Shown here: positions 44,845-54,073 of the stretch, piece after piece
Layout: every line of letters begins with the position of its first letter
How positions within the stretch are numbered: position 1 is the stretch's first letter
Assembly (NCBI RefSeq): GCF_005938125.1
Contig: NZ_VCQN01000001.1
Location: 496,001-560,000, forward strand
Direction: 5' to 3'
Length of the DNA: 64,000 bases
DNA from: Bacillus sp. BHET2
Lineage (GTDB): Bacteria > Bacillota > Bacilli > Bacillales > Bacillaceae_B
Position numbers and translations under genes: made by a program
The notes under the pieces: generated by a model
What the model was told of the DNA's origin: nothing
Database searches by the model: none
The model's input: the letters and a program-made list of their open reading frames with translations, nothing else

Positions 44845-46602
44845 ATGAAGAAGGTCATGAATGAACCTGAAGATTTGGTCATGGAGATGTGCAATGGGAT
44901 GGCCATGGCTCATCCTGAGCTCGAGTTTATGAAAAAGTATAAGGTGATGAAGAAGAAGGATTTAAATGAAGATAAGGTAACGTTGATCAGCGGCGGTGGA
45001 AGCGGACATGAGCCTGCGCATGCGGGGCTTGTAGGGAAAGGGATGCTCGATGCTGCTGTGTGCGGTGACGTGTTTGCATCGCCTTCACAGATCCAGGTCT
45101 ATCAGGCGATTAAAGCGACTGCCGGTAAAAAGGGAGCCCTGCTCGTCATTAAGAATTACAGTGGGGATATCATGAATTTTAAAAATGCGGCTCACTTAGT
45201 TTCTGAAGATGGCATCCCGGTGGAATACGTCAAAGTGGATGATGATATTGCGGTGGAAGACTGCCTTTATACAGTGGGACGTCGTGGTGTAGCCGGAACG
45301 GTGTTGGTACATAAAGTGGCCGGAGCGGCTGCTGAAGAAGGACGAGACTTGATGGAAGTCAAAGCAGTTGCAGAGAAGGCAGCTGAAAATGTCCGAAGCA
45401 TTGGCTTCGCGCTGACATCTTGTACCGTTCCGGCGAGCGGATCTCCGACGTTCAAATTGGACGACGACGAAATAGAATATGGTGTCGGGATTCACGGAGA
45501 GCCGGGAACTAGACGGGAGAAAATGGCGTCTGCCGACGAATTGGCAGAGCGTATGGTAAATGACCTAATGAAGGATCTCCAAATGGAAGATAGTGATTCT
45601 TCCGAGATCGCAGTCCTTGTAAACGGCTTTGGGGGCACGCCTTTGCAAGAACTCTATCTTTTCAACAATTCCGTCACCAGGATTTTGGCGGGTAAAGAGA
45701 TTTCGATCAACCGTGCTTTTGTCGGCAATTACATGACGAGCATCGATATGGCAGGCGTTTCCCTGACCGTGATGAAGCTGGACGAAGAATTAAAAACATT
45801 GCTGTCAAGCGTAAGTACTGCGCCTGCGTTCAGAGTGGACGGACCGGTACCTGGTGTGGAGTACATCGACCTCGAGGAGGATGATGAAACGAAACCTGTA
45901 TCATTTGAGGTGGAAACACCGGAAGAGGACGCTGTGATCAAGAATAATATGGCAACACTCCAGAACGTCATCTTCCTCGTGGATAAAATGAGCGACATCA
46001 TCATCAAAAATGAAGTACCTTTCTGTGAGTTGGATTCACATGCCGGGGACGGGGATTTCGGGATGAGCGTTTCCAAAGGTTTCAAGCAGTTGAAACGGGA
46101 GTGGAAAGACATCCTAAGTCAAGAGAATCTGAAAATCGGCAGCTTCCTGGATGCAAGCTCTATGGTCATCATGGAGTATTGCGGAGGTGCTTCCGGTCCG
46201 ATATGGGGATCCGCATTCAGGGCTGCAGGAAAAGCGGCAGAAGACCGAATGGAGCTTACCGTTAAAGAATTCGCTGACATGCTACAGGCAGCCGTGAAGG
46301 GAATCCAGGATACAGGCGAGAGATCCTTCGGCAGAGGAGCAGAAGTCGGGGACAAAACCCTCGTGGATGCACTCGTTCCTTGTGCGGACTCCTGGTCACA
46401 AAGTGCCGCAAACGGTGATGACTTCAAGACCGCCATGGAAAAAGGAGCAGCGGCCGCTGTAGAAGGAGCCGAGAAAACCAAGGAAATGGTTGCCCGGATG
46501 GGGCGTGCCGGTACCGTAGGGGAAAGAAGCCTCGGTCATCCGGATGCAGGTGCATATGCGCTAGGAGTTATCTTCACTGGCCTCTCGGAGAGTTTGAAGT
46601 AA
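44845..46602 (+). CDS. Dihydroxyacetone kinase, ATP-dependent, fused DhaK-DhaL
   Basis: A 585-residue single-chain kinase that phosphorylates dihydroxyacetone. The DhaK half (about 1-330) has LISGGGSGHEPAHAGLVGKGMLDAAVCG and GIHGEPGTRR with the His that binds substrate covalently. The DhaL half (about 375-585) has DSHAGDGDFGMSVSKG, the Asp cluster holding magnesium-ATP, and GGASGPIWGSAFRAAG. Such a fusion uses ATP directly, unlike the PTS-dependent DhaKLM. Start ATG 44845 behind AGGAGGAG. It stands alone, just before the Ter locus; no functional tie is evident. Confidence 0.95.
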   Translation: MKKVMNEPEDLVMEMCNGMAMAHPELEFMKKYKVMKKKDLNEDKVTLISGGGSGHEPAHAGLVGKGMLDAAVCGDVFASPSQIQVYQAIKATAGKKGALLVIKNYSGDIMNFKNAAHLVSEDGIPVEYVKVDDDIAVEDCLYTVGRRGVAGTVLVHKVAGAAAEEGRDLMEVKAVAEKAAENVRSIGFALTSCTVPASGSPTFKLDDDEIEYGVGIHGEPGTRREKMASADELAERMVNDLMKDLQMEDSDSSEIAVLVNGFGGTPLQELYLFNNSVTRILAGKEISINRAFVGNYMTSIDMAGVSLTVMKLDEELKTLLSSVSTAPAFRVDGPVPGVEYIDLEEDDETKPVSFEVETPEEDAVIKNNMATLQNVIFLVDKMSDIIIKNEVPFCELDSHAGDGDFGMSVSKGFKQLKREWKDILSQENLKIGSFLDASSMVIMEYCGGASGPIWGSAFRAAGKAAEDRMELTVKEFADMLQAAVKGIQDTGERSFGRGAEVGDKTLVDALVPCADSWSQSAANGDDFKTAMEKGAAAAVEGAEKTKEMVARMGRAGTVGERSLGHPDAGAYALGVIFTGLSESLK

Positions 46603-46821
46603 AGTTGCCGAGGCTTCCCTAATAGAAGTCCGTCCTATATGAATATGAATAATTAGTAGTTTTTTCCTTATTTAATTAGGGTAAAAACTAGATTTTATGG
46701 TAGTACTTTAGTAGAATGTGAATAGATGTGTTATACATATTCATAGTAAAAACGCTATTATTCTACAATTAATGCAATTTATTATTCGTAGGGTATTATT
46801 TTTGAAAAGGAGTGAAGGCGA

Positions 46822-47415
46822 GTGTCCATTTCATTACAAAAAGGGCAACGAATTGATTTAACAAAAGGAAATGCCGGATTATCCAAACTGATGGTTGGTC
46901 TTGGTTGGGATCCTGTTAAAGTAAAGAAAGGCTTTTTCGGATTAGGCGGGGGAGCTCCGGATATTGATTGTGATGCTTCTGTCCTAATGCTGGAGAATGA
47001 TCGATTCACTGAAAGTAAAAACCTCATTTATTTCGGCAACTTGAAAAGTAACTGTGGAAGTATCAAGCATACCGGCGATAACCTGACAGGTGCTGGAGAT
47101 GGGGACGATGAGCAAGTCCTGGTTGATCTTCAAAAGGTTCCTCAACATATTAATAAGCTTGTGTTTGTTGTAAACATCTATGATTGCAACAAGCGTAAAC
47201 AAGACTTTGGAATGATCGAAAATGCATTTATTCGCGTGGTTAATACGAATGACAATCAAGAACTGGTCAAGTTTAATTTGACAGAAAACTACTCAGGCAA
47301 GACAAGCTTGATTGTGGCAGAGATCTACAGACACGGGAACGAGTGGAAGTTTGCTGCAGTCGGAACCGGCACCAATGATGGGAAAGTCGGGGACCTTGTT
47401 CAAAAGTTTGCCTAG
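46822..47415 (+). CDS. yceC: TerD-family protein (YceC position)
   Basis: A 197-residue TerD domain, GTG start with AAAAGGAGTG upstream. Calcium-site residues DIDCDASVLML and [17 protein letters not shown] are present. It differs from the next two by an extra insert (VKKGFFGLGGGAPD) in the first loop and by Cys in place of Leu in the DxDxDAS motif. It is the first of three tandem TerD genes, the same order as Bacillus subtilis yceC-yceD-yceE, an operon induced by envelope stress sigma factors and SigB. No confident alternative-sigma promoter could be read in the 219-bp upstream gap. Confidence 0.92.
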   Translation: MSISLQKGQRIDLTKGNAGLSKLMVGLGWDPVKVKKGFFGLGGGAPDIDCDASVLMLENDRFTESKNLIYFGNLKSNCGSIKHTGDNLTGAGDGDDEQVLVDLQKVPQHINKLVFVVNIYDCNKRKQDFGMIENAFIRVVNTNDNQELVKFNLTENYSGKTSLIVAEIYRHGNEWKFAAVGTGTNDGKVGDLVQKFA

Positions 47416-47476
47416 AAGGCAACCTGGTTACTGGTTAATGGAAGAAATCAAACTAAAAAGATAGGGGAGAACTATT

Positions 47477-48055
47477 TTGGCAATTACATTATCAAAAGGA
47501 CAAAAAGTAGATTTAACAAAAACAAACCCTGGTCTATCCAACGTTATGGTTGGACTTGGTTGGGATACAAATAAGTACGATGGTGGAAATGACTTCGATT
47601 TGGATGCGAGTATTTTCTTGCTCGATTCAAACGGGAAATGTTCTTCTGAAAAGGACTTTGTTTTTTACAATCAGCTGATTGGTGGAAATCGATCTGTTGA
47701 GCACACTGGAGATAACCTTACTGGCGAAGGGGATGGAGACGACGAGCAAGTGAAAGTCAACCTAAGCTCTGTTCCTACAGCTGTTGAAAAAATTTCATTT
47801 GTTATCACTATCCATGATGCAGAGGCCCGCAACCAGAACTTCGGTCAAGTGTCGAATGCGTTTGTAAGAATCGTGAATGAGGATAACAAAGAGGAAATCA
47901 TCCGCTACGATTTGGGAGAGGATTTCTCTATTGAAACAGCCATTATTGTAGGGGAGCTATATCGTCATAACGGAGAATGGAAGTTCTCTGCAATCGGTTC
48001 AGGGTACCAAGGCGGATTAGCAAGAATCGCTACAGACTATGGTCTTTCAATCTAA
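47477..48055 (+). CDS. yceD: TerD-family protein (YceD position)
   Basis: A 192-residue TerD domain, TTG start behind AGGGGAGAA. It shows both conserved acidic calcium-binding stretches ([12 protein letters not shown] and [17 protein letters not shown]) and the closing [31 protein letters not shown]. The size equals that of canonical TerD. TerD proteins are thought to act at the membrane face in metal or phage stress responses together with TerC; the exact mechanism is unknown. Confidence 0.94.
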   Translation: MAITLSKGQKVDLTKTNPGLSNVMVGLGWDTNKYDGGNDFDLDASIFLLDSNGKCSSEKDFVFYNQLIGGNRSVEHTGDNLTGEGDGDDEQVKVNLSSVPTAVEKISFVITIHDAEARNQNFGQVSNAFVRIVNEDNKEEIIRYDLGEDFSIETAIIVGELYRHNGEWKFSAIGSGYQGGLARIATDYGLSI

Positions 48056-48107
48056 TAAAGATAATAGTTAAACATCTACTCTATGAATAATGATTGGAGA
48101 GATAATG

Positions 48108-48686
48108 ATGGCAATTCAGTTATCAAAAGGTCAACGAATTGATTTGACAAAAACGAATCCCGGATTGAAACGAGCAGTCATCGGTCTGGGATGGGACACA
48201 AATAAATACCAAGGCGGGCATGATTTCGACTTGGATGCTTCTGCTTTCCTGGTAGATGCCAATGATAAATGTGTAAACGATCAGGATTTCGTCTTCTATA
48301 ACAATTTATCTCACCCTTCTGAATCTGTTATACATACAGGTGATAACCTAACCGGCGAGGGAGATGGTGACGATGAACAGTTAATCGTGGATTTCTCGAA
48401 GATTCCTTCATCTGTTCACAAGATTGGGATTACGGTAACGATCCATGATGCCGACTTGCGCCGTCAAAACTTTGGACAAGTGTCGAATGCGTTTGTTCGT
48501 TTGGTAGACGATGCTTCCGATAATGAGCTACTTCGTTTTGATTTAGGGGAAGACTTCTCGATCGAAACTGCGGTAGTCGTTTGTGAGTTGTACAGAAACC
48601 GGAATGAATGGAAATTCAGTGCTATTGGCAGCGGATTTTCAGGTGGATTAGCAGACTTGTGCCGGAATTATGGTTTGCAGGTTTAA
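48108..48686 (+). CDS. yceE: TerD-family protein (YceE position)
   Basis: A 192-residue TerD domain close to the previous gene ([60 protein letters not shown]). Start set at ATG 48108, 8 nt after GGAG; ATG 48105 is also possible. It is 42 bp from the TerC gene. Third copy of the tandem set. Confidence 0.94.
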   Translation: MAIQLSKGQRIDLTKTNPGLKRAVIGLGWDTNKYQGGHDFDLDASAFLVDANDKCVNDQDFVFYNNLSHPSESVIHTGDNLTGEGDGDDEQLIVDFSKIPSSVHKIGITVTIHDADLRRQNFGQVSNAFVRLVDDASDNELLRFDLGEDFSIETAVVVCELYRNRNEWKFSAIGSGFSGGLADLCRNYGLQV

Positions 48687-48728
48687 AGCAAGCTGAAACA
48701 TATGGTTCAGCTTTAGGAGGATCATTAA

Positions 48729-49514
48729 TTGGAAATTTTACAACAAATACTTTCAACGTATGCGATGTTTTTTGATATTGAAATGTGGGGAGAAGTTTTA
48801 ACCGACCCCGTAGCTTGGGGATTAATCGGTTCACTGGTCGTCATTGAGGGGTTGTTATCTGCGGATAATGCCTTGGTTCTAGCAATATTAGTGAAACACT
48901 TGCCGGAAAAACAAAGAAAAAAAGCCTTGATGTACGGATTGTTCGGAGCCTATTTCTTCCGTTTCTTATTTATAGGAGTAGGTGTTTATCTCGTTAAATT
49001 TACATTTGTCAAAGTGATAGGTGCTGCATACTTGGCCTGGATCGTCATTGACTTTTTCCGGAATAAGAATAGTGGAAATGATGAAGATGAAGCGAAGGAA
49101 TTCAATAAGAGCGGCTGGTTGGTTCGTACAATAGGTGTTTTTTGGGCAACAGTATTTACCGTTGAAATGGTAGATATCACCTTTAGTGTGGACTCGATCC
49201 TCGCAGCTTTTGCCATTTCAGATCAGGTCTGGGTATTACTTATCGGTGGTATGATCGGGATTCTTATGATGCGTACCGTTGCCGGTGTTTTCTTGAAATT
49301 GATCGATAAGTTTCCAGAGTTTGAAACCACAGCGTTCATTCTGATTGGGTTGATTTCAGCTAAAATGTTTGCCAGTATTTTTGGATTCCATCTGGATCAT
49401 GTGGTGTTCTTTGCCATATTGATTGTGGCATTTCTTGCGACTTTCGTCGTTCATTACATTAACAAGTCCAGAATGGTTACCAATAGCCAAACTGCCGCAT
49501 CAAAAGAAGAATAA
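48729..49514 (+). CDS. yceF: TerC-family membrane protein
   Basis: A 261-residue protein with seven to eight hydrophobic helices, TTG start behind TAGGAGGATC. Family signatures: EGLLSADNALVLAILVKHLP with the acidic pair in helix 1, and VEMVDITFSVDSILAAFAIS in the middle. An intracellular acidic loop (NSGNDEDEAKEFNK) separates the halves. TerC proteins take part in metal (manganese) handling and membrane protein metallation in Bacilli. No yybP-ykoY riboswitch is visible in the short upstream gap. Confidence 0.95.
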   Translation: MEILQQILSTYAMFFDIEMWGEVLTDPVAWGLIGSLVVIEGLLSADNALVLAILVKHLPEKQRKKALMYGLFGAYFFRFLFIGVGVYLVKFTFVKVIGAAYLAWIVIDFFRNKNSGNDEDEAKEFNKSGWLVRTIGVFWATVFTVEMVDITFSVDSILAAFAISDQVWVLLIGGMIGILMMRTVAGVFLKLIDKFPEFETTAFILIGLISAKMFASIFGFHLDHVVFFAILIVAFLATFVVHYINKSRMVTNSQTAASKEE

Positions 49515-49566
49515 TGAAAAGAAGGAGACCGTTCTCCTTCTTTTTTCTAAATACGAGGTGTAATTT

Positions 49567-50763
49567 ATGAAGCATTTTAGTTATTTATCCGCTCTGCAAA
49601 CTGCAGGGATTTTTTATGTTGAACCAATGAACATTACAAAAACATCACCTAAAGAACTCCTGGAATTCAGCTTGGGAGCTACTTTATATATGCCATCAAC
49701 AAAGGAAGACATTGCAGATATTGTGATTAAAGGAAAATACCCCGAATTGTGTTCGGTTGTCCTGTGTCTTGAGGATGCCATTGGCGACAGTGAAGTTGAG
49801 CACGCAGAAAGAATGGTTGTACATCATCTCCAATCGATCTATGAGTCTTTACAAAATGGAAGACTGTCTACATCAGATCTCCCCTTGATATTTCTTCGTG
49901 TAAGATCACCTGAACAAATCTCCACTATTAGTAGTGAGTTGGGAGAGGCAATCGACTGTTTGACTGGGTTCGTGTTTCCAAAGTTTTCACTTGGTAATGC
50001 CTCTTCCTATTTGAATCACATGATTCAAGCTGGAAAGGATAGAGGAGTTACATTATACGGGATGCCGATCTTTGAAACTCCTGAGCTTCTAGAAAAAGAG
50101 ACACGGTACAGCCATTTTTCAGAAATAAAGAAGCTCTTGCACCAATATAAGGAGTACATACTAAATATTCGAATCGGTGCAACAGATCTTTGCGGTCTAT
50201 ACGGAGTTCGCCGTAACTTCCATACGACCATTTATGATATTTCACTGGTAAAGGATTTTATTAGCGATGTACTCAACTATTTCGGCAGGGAATACACCAT
50301 TTCGGGGCCGGTATGGGAGTATTTTGAGCAGTCCTCTTCAAGAATACTGAAACCTGAGCTGCGCCAGACTCCTTTTAAGGAGTCATATGGTGATGATGGT
50401 TTACGTTTTAGGTCTCAGTTATTGAGTGAATACCATGATGGTTTAATTAAGGAAACCCTGTTGGACCTGGCTAATGGACTGAATGGAAAGACGGTCATTC
50501 ATCCGAGTCACATTAAAATTGTCGAAAGCCTGAACGGGGTTTCTAAAGAGGATTATTTGGATGCATTGTCCATTACTGAAAGTATAGATGGAAGTGTTGG
50601 AGTAATGAAAAGTAAGTATTCCAACAAAATGAATGAAATAAAACCCCATTATCTATGGGCTCAAAAGGTTTTGAAAAAATCAAAGATTTATGGGGTGTAC
50701 AATGAAAACCACAACTACATCGACTTACTGTCAGACGCGGCACAAACTTCAACTATTACCTAA
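49567..50763 (+). CDS. HpcH/HpaI aldolase / citrate-lyase-like protein of the Ter block
   Basis: A 398-residue TIM-barrel-type protein. Landmarks: YMPSTKEDIADIVIKGKYPELCSVVLCLEDAIGD (metal Glu-Asp), LPLIFLRVRSPEQ, GFVFPKFSLGNAS, LYGMPIFETPELL, IRIGATDLCGLYG, NGKTVIHPSHIKIVESLN. These are the CitE-like strands. It is the first gene of the Ter-linked metabolite block described by comparative genomics (Anantharaman, Iyer and Aravind, 2012). It probably makes or breaks a C-C bond in an unidentified precursor. Its 3' end overlaps the next gene by 62 bp. Confidence 0.88.
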   Translation: MKHFSYLSALQTAGIFYVEPMNITKTSPKELLEFSLGATLYMPSTKEDIADIVIKGKYPELCSVVLCLEDAIGDSEVEHAERMVVHHLQSIYESLQNGRLSTSDLPLIFLRVRSPEQISTISSELGEAIDCLTGFVFPKFSLGNASSYLNHMIQAGKDRGVTLYGMPIFETPELLEKETRYSHFSEIKKLLHQYKEYILNIRIGATDLCGLYGVRRNFHTTIYDISLVKDFISDVLNYFGREYTISGPVWEYFEQSSSRILKPELRQTPFKESYGDDGLRFRSQLLSEYHDGLIKETLLDLANGLNGKTVIHPSHIKIVESLNGVSKEDYLDALSITESIDGSVGVMKSKYSNKMNEIKPHYLWAQKVLKKSKIYGVYNENHNYIDLLSDAAQTSTIT

Positions 50764-52096
50764 TATGGCAATTGATCTAGCGTTATCGGAAAATCCCTTA
50801 AACCTTTCGATTGACGACTTGTTTATCATGGCAGCAAGGGTAAATAAGAAGAGAGGGTTTCTCTTTGTAAGCAAGCTTTTAGGTAAACATTTACCATTAC
50901 GCCCGTTACAATCATTACTAACATCGGGTTTGCTTGCGATCGAATACTTCGAACAAATATCCGGAGAACAGGTTGAAACGAAAGACGCTATTATAAAAGG
51001 ATGCTTTTCTGAAGATCCTCAGGAAATCCAGAAAGCATACAACTTGTTGTCCGGTTTAAAACTCATCTTAAAAAACGACCCATTGATTATAGGTTTTGCT
51101 GAAACCGCCACTTCGTTGGGGCATGCCTTTTTTGATTGTATGGAGAACGCAGGATATATCCATACAACAAGGGAAGAAATCAAAGGTCGCGAACCTGTCT
51201 TGAATTTCAAAGAAGAGCATTCACATGCGGTAAACCAATTTTGCTATATTGATGTGCACCATATTAATAACAAGAAGCCGATCGTGCTGATCGATGATGA
51301 AATGACCACTGGGAAGACGTCTTTAAATATTATTAGGAATATTCATTCCAAGTTTCCCCGTGAGCATTATTCTGTCGTATCTATTTTAGATTGGCGTTCT
51401 AAAGAAAATAAACAGCAGTTTCTTCAGTTGGAAAGAGAATTAGGAATCAAGATCCATACAGTTTCTTTAATGTCAGGCAACATCCATTTCTCTGGAGAGA
51501 CCATCGAGAAAGCAGAGTATGATTATCAGCCTAAAAACCGTGAGTCTGAGCTTCACGTCGAAACGTTCAACCTCGCGCCTTTATTTACAAGAACTCACTA
51601 TGTAAGTGGAAAAGACGACATTCCTTACATTAAGGAAACAGGGAGGTTCGGCATTTCCAGTGATGATAAAGAAGCATTGGACGCAACTTGTGCTGAAGCA
51701 GCCGATTATCTGAAACGAAATCGAAAAGGCAACAAGACTCTTTGTCTGGGTACTGGGGAATTGATGTACCTTCCGATGAAAATCGCATCTCTGATGGGGG
51801 AGGGTGTTCTGTATCACTCCACAACAAGAAGTCCGATCCTTCCAATAACGAAGACAGGCTATGCGATTCAAAACGGTTTTTCTTTCTTGAATCCTGAGGA
51901 CGATGCTGTGATTCATTATGTCTACAATATTCCAAAGGATGAGTATGATGAGATGTTCATTTTCTTTGAAAAGGAAGTAGCAGAGGATCGGATTAAAGAA
52001 ATAAAACAAATGGCGAAGGACAGAGGTATCGGGATTGTGAATATTGTCATGTTTTCCACACTGGAAAGGGGTGTTGATGGTGTACAAAACGATTGA
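50702..52096 (+). CDS. Phosphoribosyltransferase with TRSP domain (Ter block)
   Basis: A 464-residue protein. The PRPP-binding loop IVLIDDEMTTGKTS (about 198-211) marks a type I phosphoribosyltransferase fold; upstream PLIIGFAETATSLGHAFFD matches the family's conserved strand. The C-terminal part (about 300-464; RFGISSDDKEALDATC, LCLGTGELMYLPMKIASLM, VLYHSTTRSPILP) matches what is called the TRSP domain in Ter-linked enzymes. It would attach ribose phosphate to a base-like compound. Start ATG 50702, inside the previous gene; ATG 50690 is the alternative. Overlaps the next gene by 20 bp. Confidence 0.85.
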   Translation: MKTTTTSTYCQTRHKLQLLPNMAIDLALSENPLNLSIDDLFIMAARVNKKRGFLFVSKLLGKHLPLRPLQSLLTSGLLAIEYFEQISGEQVETKDAIIKGCFSEDPQEIQKAYNLLSGLKLILKNDPLIIGFAETATSLGHAFFDCMENAGYIHTTREEIKGREPVLNFKEEHSHAVNQFCYIDVHHINNKKPIVLIDDEMTTGKTSLNIIRNIHSKFPREHYSVVSILDWRSKENKQQFLQLERELGIKIHTVSLMSGNIHFSGETIEKAEYDYQPKNRESELHVETFNLAPLFTRTHYVSGKDDIPYIKETGRFGISSDDKEALDATCAEAADYLKRNRKGNKTLCLGTGELMYLPMKIASLMGEGVLYHSTTRSPILPITKTGYAIQNGFSFLNPEDDAVIHYVYNIPKDEYDEMFIFFEKEVAEDRIKEIKQMAKDRGIGIVNIVMFSTLERGVDGVQND

Positions 52097-53189
52097 TGAT
52101 ATAGGCAGTTACCCGAAGGAAGACGTTACCTTTTTACTGAAAGATTTGTCAGGGGCGGATATCGAAAAGGATACACTGGAAAGAGAGAAGGCCATCCAGA
52201 GCGGGATCCACTATTCGGATATGCTTCCGATCGAATATAAGCCTTCCAATGACTATATAGAGCTGTTTCATGATTCATTGGAAAAATCCAAGGGGGACAT
52301 CGCCTTATATGTGGCTCTTGCCGCTGAACAAATAGTGAAGTCTCGTGGGTTTAACATCGTACTTTGCAGTCTTGCGAGGGCGGGCACTCCTATCGGTGTT
52401 CTGATGAAAAGATATATTGGATTCAACTATGGAGTGACTGTTCCCCATTACAGTATCTCCATTGTCAGAGGACGGGGGATTGACGAAAATGCACTTGCAT
52501 TTATCTTAGACCACCACCCCGGCCAAAAACTGGTGTTTGTCGACGGCTGGACAGGAAAGGGAGCCATCACGAAGGAGCTTACCGAATCCATCAGCCGTTT
52601 TAACCAAAAGTATCAGCAGGATCTTTCTCCTGAACTGGCCGTCTTAGCCGATCCCGGTCATTGTTCGAATCTTTATGGAACAAGAGATGATTTCTTGATT
52701 CCTAGTGCTTGTTTAAATTCAACTGTTTCCGGGCTGGTGAGTCGAACGGTATTAAATGGCTCATTGATAGGTCTAGATGATTTCCACGGCGCTAAATACT
52801 ATAAAGAATTATTGTCAGAGGATCTTTCTACGTTCTATGTTGATACCATTTCCTCTGAATTTAAGAGTATAGCGCCGAGAGTGGAAAGAGAGTTGGAAGA
52901 GCTACAAAAAAACCATACAGATATGAATTGGGAAGGCTTGAGTTCAGTCAGGAAAATCCAGGAGAAATACACGATTGATGATATTAATCATATCAAGCCC
53001 GGAGTTGGGGAGACGACACGTGTGTTATTAAGACGTGTGCCATGGAAGATCTTGATCAATACTGAGAAGGTGCACTATCTTGAGCATATTCTCATGCTTG
53101 CAAGAGACAGAGGAGTTCAGGTTGAAGAGTACAATGACATGTCGTATAGCTGCTGCGGTCTGATTAAACAGATGGACAATGAGAAATGA
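52077..53189 (+). CDS. StiP-family protein (Ter block)
   Basis: A 370-residue protein annotated in relatives as cysteine protease StiP. The N-terminal YPKEDVTFLLKDLSG, then YVALAAEQIVKSRGFNIVLCSLARAGTPIGVLMKR and KLVFVDGWTGKGAITKEL read like a second phosphoribosyltransferase-like fold, with GWTGKG in the place of the PRPP loop; TRVLLRRVPWKIL and DMSYSCCGLI end it. The protease label is a prediction, and the sequence looks at least as enzyme-like for nucleotide chemistry. ATG 52077 follows AAAGGGG; it overlaps the previous gene by 20 bp and the next by 4 bp. Confidence 0.82.
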   Translation: MVYKTIDDIGSYPKEDVTFLLKDLSGADIEKDTLEREKAIQSGIHYSDMLPIEYKPSNDYIELFHDSLEKSKGDIALYVALAAEQIVKSRGFNIVLCSLARAGTPIGVLMKRYIGFNYGVTVPHYSISIVRGRGIDENALAFILDHHPGQKLVFVDGWTGKGAITKELTESISRFNQKYQQDLSPELAVLADPGHCSNLYGTRDDFLIPSACLNSTVSGLVSRTVLNGSLIGLDDFHGAKYYKELLSEDLSTFYVDTISSEFKSIAPRVERELEELQKNHTDMNWEGLSSVRKIQEKYTIDDINHIKPGVGETTRVLLRRVPWKILINTEKVHYLEHILMLARDRGVQVEEYNDMSYSCCGLIKQMDNEK

Positions 53190-53983
53190 ACGCATTTGCC
53201 AGTGACTTGGACCGCACCCTGATTTTCTCCAAGAGGATGCTTGAAGCATATGGATCTGATGGCAACCATGAATTAATTGAACGCTTAGACGGGAAACCGA
53301 TTTCATATATTTCATCCAAAACGAAATCGATCCTCAAGCAGATCAATGAGGACATGTTCTTTATACCCGTGACAACGAGAACGATCGAGCAATATAAGAG
53401 GATACAGCTGTTTCAAGATGAAATCGTGCCCCAGTATGCGATAACCAGCAATGGGGGGACGATTTTGAAAAGTGGTACTGTCCTGAAGGAATGGACGCTT
53501 TATGTAGAGCAACTGCTCAAGAAATGCACTCCCATTGAAGAAGTGATGAAGAAAGTAACAGACCTAGACGATTCTAAATGGATCAAGAGAATCAAACTGG
53601 GAGACGATATGTTTTTTTATATCATCCTTCATACAGAGCATTTCTCTACTAGTAGGTTACTAGAGTTAAGGGGGCTGACAGACAATCTTAGATGGCAATT
53701 GTCGCTTCAGGGAAGGAAGCTCTATTTTATACCAAAGACACTCAATAAGTGGACAGCTGTTCACTATTTACGTGACGCGTTGGGCTTGAATGAAATCTAC
53801 ACAGCGGGTGATTCTTTACTGGATTATGAACTGATCATCAATGGGACGTACGGGATTGCCCCTCTTCATGGGGAAGTAGTAGATGATTCCCTTACCCTTA
53901 ATAAGACGGAGCAGGCTGGTATTAAAGCATCCGAGGAAATCGTCGAAGCCTTACAATGCCGCTATAAGAATATACATGTTTGA
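53186..53983 (+). CDS. HAD-superfamily phosphatase (Ter block)
   Basis: A 265-residue HAD hydrolase. Motif I is DLDRT (first Asp near residue 7), motif II is in TTRTIEQY, motif IV appears as YTAGDSLLDYELI. A cap domain of the Cof/sucrose-phosphatase type lies at about 85-180. It probably removes the phosphate from the nucleotide-like product of the preceding enzymes. Start overlaps the stop of StiP (ATGA), so expression is coupled. Confidence 0.86.
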   Translation: MNAFASDLDRTLIFSKRMLEAYGSDGNHELIERLDGKPISYISSKTKSILKQINEDMFFIPVTTRTIEQYKRIQLFQDEIVPQYAITSNGGTILKSGTVLKEWTLYVEQLLKKCTPIEEVMKKVTDLDDSKWIKRIKLGDDMFFYIILHTEHFSTSRLLELRGLTDNLRWQLSLQGRKLYFIPKTLNKWTAVHYLRDALGLNEIYTAGDSLLDYELIINGTYGIAPLHGEVVDDSLTLNKTEQAGIKASEEIVEALQCRYKNIHV

Positions 53984-54062
53984 GGCACAACGTATGAACA
54001 AGCAGTACATGGAGGTCACCGGCTGGTACGAAATAGATGACCTTTTGAAAAAAAGTATGTGA
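53976..54062 (+). CDS. 28-codon ORF linking HAD and YceG genes
   Basis: ATG 53976 overlaps the end of the HAD gene by 8 bp; the frame reads MFEAQRMNKQYMEVTGWYEI then DDLLKKSM and stops at TGA 54060-54062, 11 bp before YceG. An internal ATG (53994) gives a 22-residue form. The sequence (GWYEIDDLLKK) is protein-like and amphipathic. It is either a tiny component of the operon, a coupling peptide, or the remnant of a longer HAD C-terminus. No independent ribosome binding site of strength is seen. Confidence 0.4.
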   Translation: MFEAQRMNKQYMEVTGWYEIDDLLKKSM

Positions 54063-54073
54063 GGGGTGACATC

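Noticed and set aside
46603..46821. SigB or SigW promoter before the Ter operon
   Set aside because: GGGTAT (46791) and CGTA (46787) are present but no matching -35 element lies at the right distance; the assignment would be forced.
46603..48728. yybP-ykoY manganese riboswitch for TerC
   Set aside because: The gaps before TerD and TerC genes show no such conserved structure; TerC follows the TerD genes by 42 bp.
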